Shown here: piece after piece, positions 57,720-64,000 of the stretch
Position numbering within the stretch: the stretch's first letter is position 1
Layout of the letters: each line of letters begins with the position of its first letter
Origin: Otatea glauca
Taxonomy: Eukaryota > Streptophyta > Magnoliopsida > Poales > Poaceae
Assembly: GCA_036346275.1 (NCBI GenBank)
Contig: JAYEVK010000397.1
Span: 1-64,000, forward strand
DNA: 64,000 bases
Direction of reading: 5' to 3'
Made by a program: the position numbers and the translations under genes
Notes under the pieces: model-generated
What the model was told of the DNA's origin: nothing
The model's database searches: none
Seen by the model: the letters and a program-made list of their open reading frames with translations, nothing else

Positions 57720-59643
57720 AATGCACTCTAGTTTGTACATAAATCTTTCTTTCTTTGATTTAGCCATAACTTTCAAATGAGATTGATTTTGGTCTTCAAA
57801 TTTTGCAGGGTTGTAGAATTTCACCTCCCATACGTTTGGTAATTTTATCAGATTTTTTGAAAATTTGTACATGTGGTTTTCATGGATTTTATAAAACATT
57901 GGATATGTTGACTTTTACTATCTAGAAAATAACATATTACTCGCTATTACACAAGATGTTACTATATCCTATGTAAACCACTCTTATTGTGTAAAATCCA
58001 TGAAAACCACATATACAAGTTTTCAAAAATTCTCCAAAAATTACCATTCGTACGGGAGATGAACTTCTACAACCTTGTAAAATTTGAAGACCAAACTCAA
58101 ATCACATTGAAAGATATGAAATTGACAAAGCGCTAAACAGTGAAAAATCACTATTCAGCTGAATTTATCTTTTTCATCTCTTTCAGCTTAGATTTATTTT
58201 GGTCTTCAAATTTTACAAGGTTGTAGAATCTCTCCCCTACGTATGGTATTTTTTTAAGAATTTTTGAAAACATGTATGTAGTTTTCATGTATTTTACACG
58301 ATAAGAATGGTTTACACAAGATATGTTGCCTTTTACTGTCCAGAAAATAACATTTTGCTGTCTATTACTCATGATGTTATTATTCTGAAACGAAGTGAAC
58401 TATCAGAACAAGAATTTAGTTCTGTTTGTCGGCCTTCTAATAAAGTGTTTGAAAAATTCTCAAAATATTACCATACTTAGGGAAAGTGAGTTTCTACAAC
58501 CCTGTAATGCCTTTTACTATCCAGAAAATAACATTTTGCTGTCTATTACTCATGATGTTATTATTCTGAAACGAAGTGAACTATCAGAACAAGAATTTAG
58601 TTCTGTTTGTCGGCCTTCTAATAAAATGTTTGAAAAATTCTCAAAATATTACCATACTTAGGGGAAGTGAGTTTCTACAACCCTGTAAAATTTGAAGACC
58701 AAACTCAATCGCATTTGAAAGATATGAAATTGACAAAGCGCTAAACAGTGAAAAATCACTATTCAGTCGAATTTGTCTTTTTCATATCTTTCAGCTGAGA
58801 TTGCTTTTGGCCTTCAAATTTTACAGGGGTGTAGAATATCACCTCCCCTACACGCTAAACAGTGAAAAATCAGTATTCAGTCGAATTTGTCTTTTTCATA
58901 TCTTTCAGCTGAGATTGCTTTTGGCCTTCAAATTTTACAGGGTTGTAGAATATCACCTCCCCTACATATGGTATTTTCTTGAGAATTTTTGGAAACTTGT
59001 ACATGTGGTTTTTATGAACAAGAATTTAGTTATGTTTGTTGTCCCGTTAGTAAAATATTTGAAAAATTCTCAAAAAATGACCACATGTAGGGGAGGTAAG
59101 CGCTGTAAAATTTGAAGACCAAACTCAATAGCATTTGAAATATATGAAATTGACAAAACACTAAATGGTGAAAAATCATTATTCAACCGAATTTGTCTTT
59201 CTTATATATTTCAGCTGAAATTGATTTTGGTATTCAAATTTTACATTGCTGTAGATTCTCACCTCCCCTATTTATAGTAATTTTTTGATAAATTTTGAAA
59301 ACTTATACATGTGGTTTTCATGGATTTTACATGGTAGGAATGGTTTACATAGGATATGTTGCCTTTTATTATCCAGAAAATAACATGTTACTTGCTATTA
59401 CACACGATGTTACTATAGTGAAACAAAGTGAACTATCAGCCGAATATGTCTTTTTCATATCTTTAGCTGAGATTGCTTTTGGTCTTCAAATTTTACAGGA
59501 TTGTAGAATTTCACCTCCACTACATATGGTAATTTTTTGAGAATTTGTGAAAACTTGTACATGTGGTTTTTATGAACAAGAATTTAGTTTTGTTTGTCGG
59601 CCCTATTGTAAAATGTATGAAAAATTCTCAAAAAATTACCATA
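57720..59643. repeat. Foldback-type array of alternating inverted segments in intron 13
   Basis: A segment reading TTTTGGTCTTCAAATTTTACAGGGTTGTAGAAT...CACCTCCC recurs in plus orientation (57790, 58200, 58806, 58920, 59226, 59476). It recurs in minus orientation at 58065, 58490, 58670 and 59103. The minus copies end in ATCACTATTCAG. A 181-bp direct duplication (58328-58508 against 58509-58689) is nearly identical. The array resumes at 60728 after the hAT element. There is no coding potential. Structure suggests a foldback or MULE-like relic. Confidence 0.7.
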
Positions 59644-59651
59644 CGTAGGGG

Positions 59652-60719
59652 TAGGGGTGGGCATTCGGTTTAATCGGTTCGGTTTTTTCGGTTTAAAAAA
59701 AATTCGGTTTTTGAAACCTAGAAACCAAAACTACCATTTGAAAGTCAAAAACCGAACCGAAATAACCGAAAAAAATTCGGTTCGATTTTTCAATTAACCG
59801 AAATCAGTATCAGCATTCAGATTTCAGAATTCAGATCAATAACCTAAGTACCATTTCATACAGAACAGTAAGTAAGCGAGTGCAAGCAAACAAATAGTGA
59901 TTTAGATCAATAAACTTCAATGGTTCAGATCAATAAACAGCATACGAAAAAACCGATTTATGTATTGCAGTTTTGCATGTCAACAAGATTTCTCAAGTCG
60001 AGACCTCTATCTAAACACATTTCTCTCCTCAATTTGAGACCTCTAACCACATTGTTCAAGGTACAGATCCTAGCATAGCAGGGTCAGGGGGTGAAGTACC
60101 TCGCTAGATATGCCGCAGGGGGGACGGGGGGAGGACCGAGGAGGCATCGCCGTGTGGGGGAAGAGGTGTCGCCGCATTGGGGGAGGACAGGAGGAGGCGT
60201 CGCCGTGTGGGGGAGGACCGGAGAAGGCGTCGCCGGCGCGCCGCGTGGGGGAAGAGGCGTCGCCCGTCGGGGAGCCTCGAGGGAGGAGTCGAGCAGGGGC
60301 TGTACTGCTGGAGGGCAGGCGGCACGCCGGCACCGAGGGAGTAGCTTCAGGAGGAAATGCCCTTCGGCCTCAGCCGTTGGAATCGGGAGAGGTGGAGACT
60401 GGAGAGCAGCGTGAACGCCGCGAAGGGAGGATCGATATGGATTTGAGGGCCTCAACCGTTGGAATCGGGAAACGCGGAGAAGAGTAGCGCGAAGGGAGGA
60501 TCGATCTGGATCTAGGGTTGGAGCTTGGAACTGTGGGACACTAACATATTCGGTGTTATGGCCTTATGGGAGAATCGGTGTTTGGCTTATTCGGTTCGTC
60601 AGCTTCGCAAACCGAACCGAAAACCGTTAACCGAATAGCGATAGAATTAAAACCGAACCGAAAGACGAAAACCAAAAAAATCGATTTTTTCGGTTTCGGT
60701 TAAATAATGCCCACCCCTA
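59652..60719. mobile_element. hAT-like non-autonomous transposon (TAGGGGTGGGCATT ends)
   Basis: Perfect 8-bp duplication CGTAGGGG (59644-59651 and 60720-60727). The inverted ends TAGGGGTGGGCATT are identical over 14 bp. Subterminal repeats of CGGTTCGGTT and AACCGAACCGAAA follow on each side. The GC-rich centre (60090-60490) has chance ORFs. It is inserted into the foldback array and is 1068 bp. Confidence 0.9.
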
Positions 60720-60727
60720 CGTAGGGG

Positions 60728-61195
60728 AGGTGAGCTTCTACAACCCTGTAAAATTTGAAGACCAAACTGAATAGCATTTGAAAGATATATATACGTATTG
60801 CCATATTGGTGTTTTTGGGGAAATGGCGTATCCATATCGGTATCGGCATATCCAAACATCCTAGCTTTGTATATTCACTTTCTATTATTCATAGCTTAAC
60901 ATCTAATGTTTGTCCTGATGAACAACTTGTTTCCTTTTTCTCCGAGGGATACTAGTTCATCGTTGCTTTGTTGTGTAAAGATTCTCTCATGAAGTTCAGT
61001 TGGTTGATTGTTGTGTTTTAAATTTCATACTGAGTTCGTCCTACAAAATTCTAGTATATCTATGCATTGAAAACCTTTGGCTTATCGGTGTCAAGTTGGC
61101 TCTTGCATTGAAAAGAAACTTAGGATGTGTTCTTAGTGGTGAGCATGAAGCTTATTTTTAAGCACATCGATCCCCAAAAACCTCGTATGGTTGAA
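60728..61195. other. Rest of the foldback array and plain intron DNA
   Basis: The first 65 bp continue the foldback segment (CTTCTACAACCCTGTAAAAT). The remainder is AT-rich intron with nothing recognised. Confidence 0.5.
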
Positions 61196-61814
61196 GATAT
61201 AGTCATGGTTAATTAAGCGTCGCTTAATCGCAAAGGTTGTCACCTAGGGGGGGGGGGCACGCTGGTGGAGAGTATGGTGTCCACCTCATGGCCATGGCAT
61301 TTCTGAGGCGGCGGTTGGCGTCATCAAGGCCTGAGGTGGACACCATAGATGACCTTTGGTGTGTGTGTTGTGGGGGGGGGGGTAAGGTTATACATACCTA
61401 GGCCACCTTGAAGACTGAGAGGGAGCACAGGTGAAAACCCTACCGCCGCTGCCTCTGCTCTGGCGCCTGACGTAGGATCCACAGCATCGCCTCCTTTGTG
61501 CATCGTCGCCGGTCCCCCTCCACCATTTCCTCCGCCGCCCCCCCTCAAATATTCTGTCCGGCTCTCCGCTGCCCTCCTGTCCCTGTCGATCTGAGACTAG
61601 GCTGGAATGTAATTGAGGAGAGGAGGCTACTCGATCTGAGCACAGTTTACCGCGCAAGATTATATACAGAGTGCCAGAGTCAATGTTAGTGGTATAGCAC
61701 AATAGTCCAATGGCATATTTGTTAATTGTTGAAGTGCTCATCGATGCTGAATTGCTGATATTATAGTTAATCAATGTCTCTATAGTGCTCACTGATGATG
61801 ATTATAGTCTATAT

Positions 61815-61895
61815 ATGTATATGTATATATTTATATATGTATATATAAATGTATATATGTATATGTGTATGTATGTATGTATATATATGTATATA
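61815..61895 (+). repeat. TA-rich microsatellite (left)
   Basis: Irregular TATATG/TATATA repeat leading directly into the first MITE. Confidence 0.85.
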
Positions 61896-62262
61896 GGAAG
61901 CCTCTTTTCTACTCCCGAGAGTAGTTACTCTCTATGCCGTATCTCACAACGTAGTATCTCGCACAACCAAGGGTATGTATGTGTAGTATACGAGTATATA
62001 GGACTAGTTAGGTGGTATTTACATTTTTTTCAGAGGTGGTACGTAAATTTTTTTGACATACTCCTATTTATGTTCATATATAAAGGTATTTGCAAAATAC
62101 GCTAAAAACTATGTACTCGCAATTTTTTCATGTGGTTCATCTTGGAATATCTTATATTTAGTATATGAGTGTAGCCAAAGTGATAAAGGAGTATTTCATG
62201 TTCGTTTAGGAGGTATTTCAAAGGTGGGAGTAACTACACCCGAGAGTATAAGGTATTTTTCC
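61896..62262. mobile_element. Micron-like MITE, copy 1
   Basis: It starts GGAAGCCTCTTTTCTACTCC and ends AAGGTATTTTTCC, with inverted TACTCCCGAGAGTAGTTACTC / GAGTAACTACACCCGAGAGTA inside the ends. It is flanked by TATATA on both sides. This is the pattern of rice Micron elements, which sit in (TA)n microsatellites (assignment from memory). Confidence 0.7.
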
Positions 62263-62268
62263 TATATA

Positions 62269-62625
62269 GGAAGCCTCTTTTCTACTCTTGGGAGTAATTA
62301 CTCCCTATGTTGAATTTCACAACGTAGGGAGTATCTCGTGCAACGGATGGTATGTACTTGTAGTATATGGGCATATAAGACTAGCTAGGTGGTATTTATA
62401 TTTTTTCAGAGGTGGTATGTATATTTTTTTTGGATATACTCCTTTTTATGTCCATATATAAAGGTATTTGCAAAATACGCTAAAAACTATGTATTCTTGC
62501 AATTTTTTCATGTGGTTCATATTGGAGTATCTTATAATTAGTATATGAGTGTACCCAAAGTGATAAAGGAGTATTTCAAATTCGTTTAGGTAGTATTTCA
62601 AATGTGGGAGTAACTACACCTGGGA

Positions 62626-62628
<3 letters not shown>
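62269..62628. mobile_element. Micron-like MITE, copy 2
   Basis: A second copy in the same orientation, separated from copy 1 only by TATATA. It is about 85-90% identical by eye. It runs into a pure (TA)n tract after GGGAGTA, so its last 12 bp or so are missing. Confidence 0.7.

Positions 62629-62671
<43 letters not shown>
62627..62671 (+). repeat. (TA)n microsatellite
   Basis: About 22 uninterrupted TA units directly after MITE copy 2. The exact length is likely unreliable. Confidence 0.95.
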
Positions 62672-62673
<2 letters not shown>

Positions 62674-62958
62674 CTCTAAAGGAAATTCATAGGATAGGAT
62701 ATGTGTATGGCGTCGCCTCGCCGCGTGCCTTAAGCGCTTTTGCGGTAAAAAGGTGGTGAGTCACTACACCTCGCCTTATATCGCTTTAATAACCTTGGAT
62801 ATAGTCCAACCTCCTACGAAGCACTGATGGGTTCAAAACATGCTAATGTCCTTGTATGATTTGAAACAGCTAACAGTTATGAGAACTAGGTCTAGGTTTT
62901 AGAATCAATTAGGTGTTATGTATTTGTATACATAGTACAATTCTTTTTCCTGAGTAGC

Positions 62959-63776
62959 CTAGTTGTGATGGCGTCGCCTTGGCTATGCCTAGTCGACGCC
63001 TGGTCCGGCCGCCTCGACTAGAGGAGTTAGGAGGCCGCCTAGACATCCAGTCGAGCCTGCGGGTGACTGGGCATCGCGGCGAACGCACTGAGGCGGGTGT
63101 CAAATGGTGCTGGTTAATGAGGATACGAACCTCAGGCGGCTCAGATCGAACCCTAGCGCGTGGACGCCGTGGAAACTGGAGAGAGGAGAGGAGATACGGG
63201 AGCTTCGCCGAACCGCCGCCAACTCCGCCGCCGCAGCTGTTAGATCCGGTGAGACCCCACTTCCTGATCCCCTTTGCTCCTCCACGGGCCCGATGCTCTC
63301 GATTCCTCTCCGCTGGCGCCGCTGCAACCGCACGCCCGACCCCCTCTGCTGAAGTCCCGACCCCCCTCTACTTCGCCACTACAACAGACGCTGCTGACGC
63401 CTCGAGCCCTGGACTGCTGATGGTGATGCTTGATGGATGCTGCTGCTATTGATGCTTATGCTTGATGGTGTATGGATGTTGTTGCTGTGCTGAACTGGGA
63501 GTGTGGGTGACGGTTGGAATGGGGAGAGGGAGGAGTGGGGTTAGGTTAGGATCAGGGTTAGGAAAAAAGGGTAGGCCAGATGGGCCGGGCCAAGTGGGAT
63601 GAGGAGTGTGAAGATAAAGTTCTAAGTTCATATCTAATTTCCTTTCATATGAGGTATATTTATTTAATTTCATATCATATGAGATATTATTTATAATTTT
63701 CATCGTCTAATCACCGCCTAGGCGTCTAAACGATCCGGGCTCGCCTCGCCTAGTCGGATCGCCATAACAACTATGC
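62959..63776. mobile_element. hAT-like non-autonomous transposon, second copy of the 820-bp family
   Basis: Inverted ends CTAGTTGTGATGGCG and, from the right, GCATAGTTGTTATGGCG. Flanks TGAGTAGC (62951-62958) and TAAGTAGC (63777-63784) are an 8-bp duplication with one mismatch. Length 818 bp against 822 bp at 52004. GCCTAGGCG-type motifs lie near both ends. The GC-rich inside has no transposase motif. Confidence 0.75.
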
Positions 63777-63784
63777 TAAGTAGC

Positions 63785-64000
63785 ATGTGTTGTCTTTACA
63801 CCTTGAATGTCTTTTTCTAGTGCCAAGTTGGTAATATGTTGCTGATGATGAATCTAAATTAACATAAGTTAATTTAGTCAGTTGCACAAGTACAGAATGT
63901 TTGACAATTAACACCTTAGATCCTTCAATTGTAATATGTGATTTTTTTTTGTAAAGTAGGTGATAAACGGTGTGCGTAAATATTTTTTGTTTATTAGGGT
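63785..64000 (+). other. SMC1 intron 13, right edge of window
   Basis: AT-rich intron DNA. The next SMC1 exon is not reached. Confidence 0.6.

Larger units (their letters stand above)
61204..62797. mobile_element. hAT-like non-autonomous transposon carrying nested MITEs
   Basis: The perfect 8-bp duplication GATATAGT is at 61196-61203 and 62798-62805. Inverted ends are CATGGTTAATTAAGCG and, from the right, CAAGGTTATTAAAGCG. It is 1594 bp, but about 860 bp are (TA)n DNA and two Micron-like elements, leaving roughly 740 bp. That is close to the 820-bp relatives. It includes two poly-G runs (near 61247 and 61371). Confidence 0.8.

Overview
The window is a stretch of plant nuclear DNA, almost certainly from a grass (rice-like is my guess). 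It carries one recognisable host gene, the 5' three quarters of the cohesin gene SMC1 (+ strand, from 45367). Its first exon is very GC-rich and later exons are AT-richer, as is typical of grass genes. Everything to the left is transposable elements nested inside each other. The repeat types (BARE1/RIRE1/Angela-like and SIRE-like Copia, Tat-like and chromodomain Gypsy, PIF/Harbinger, Micron-like MITEs, hAT) also point to a grass.

Layout, left: an Angela-type Copia element fills 1-8120. It sits inside the integrase region of a SIRE-type Copia element (8121-14022), which sits inside the 3' end of a Tat-like Gypsy element (Gypsy-1, 14023-15638). That element in turn sits in a PIF/Harbinger transposase gene (15639-15900 and 35545-36055, minus strand). 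The transposase gene is split a second time by a minus-strand SIRE-type solo LTR, 15901-35544, with target duplication CCTCA. This solo LTR was itself hit by a 740-bp solo LTR (duplication AGATT), a complete 14.9-kb Tat-like Gypsy element (Gypsy-2, 19109-34014, duplication GAAGT) and a 649-bp solo LTR (duplication ATACC). Once these are subtracted, the host LTR is about 3.3 kb and the two transposase halves read through in frame.

Layout, middle: next to the transposase lies the Harbinger partner gene (Myb/SANT-like protein, 36250-36738). It is cut by a chromodomain Gypsy element (Gypsy-3) on the minus strand, with a 3.0-kb 3' LTR (36739-39782), a nearly intact RT-RNaseH-integrase-chromodomain region (39825-42054) and a divergent LTR fragment (42057-43068). 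From 43069 to 45366 there is mostly unassigned DNA, a possible small minus-strand exon, a Copia gag fragment and the SMC1 promoter region.

Layout, right: SMC1 has 13 exons in the window (887 codons plus one base). They encode the N-terminal ATPase half with Walker A, the first coiled-coil arm, the hinge and part of the returning arm. The intron inside the hinge has AT-AC ends and the hallmarks of the minor (U12) spliceosome. The introns are swollen by at least four hAT-like elements with 8-bp duplications, a pair of Micron-like MITEs in (TA)n DNA, a foldback array and microsatellites. The gene runs off the right edge inside intron 13.

Two cautions. Reading-frame breaks in the GC-rich elements are very frequent, and many have the form CNG to CG, so part of the damage may be consensus error in methylated DNA rather than real decay. 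Several element boundaries without a matching target duplication are approximate.
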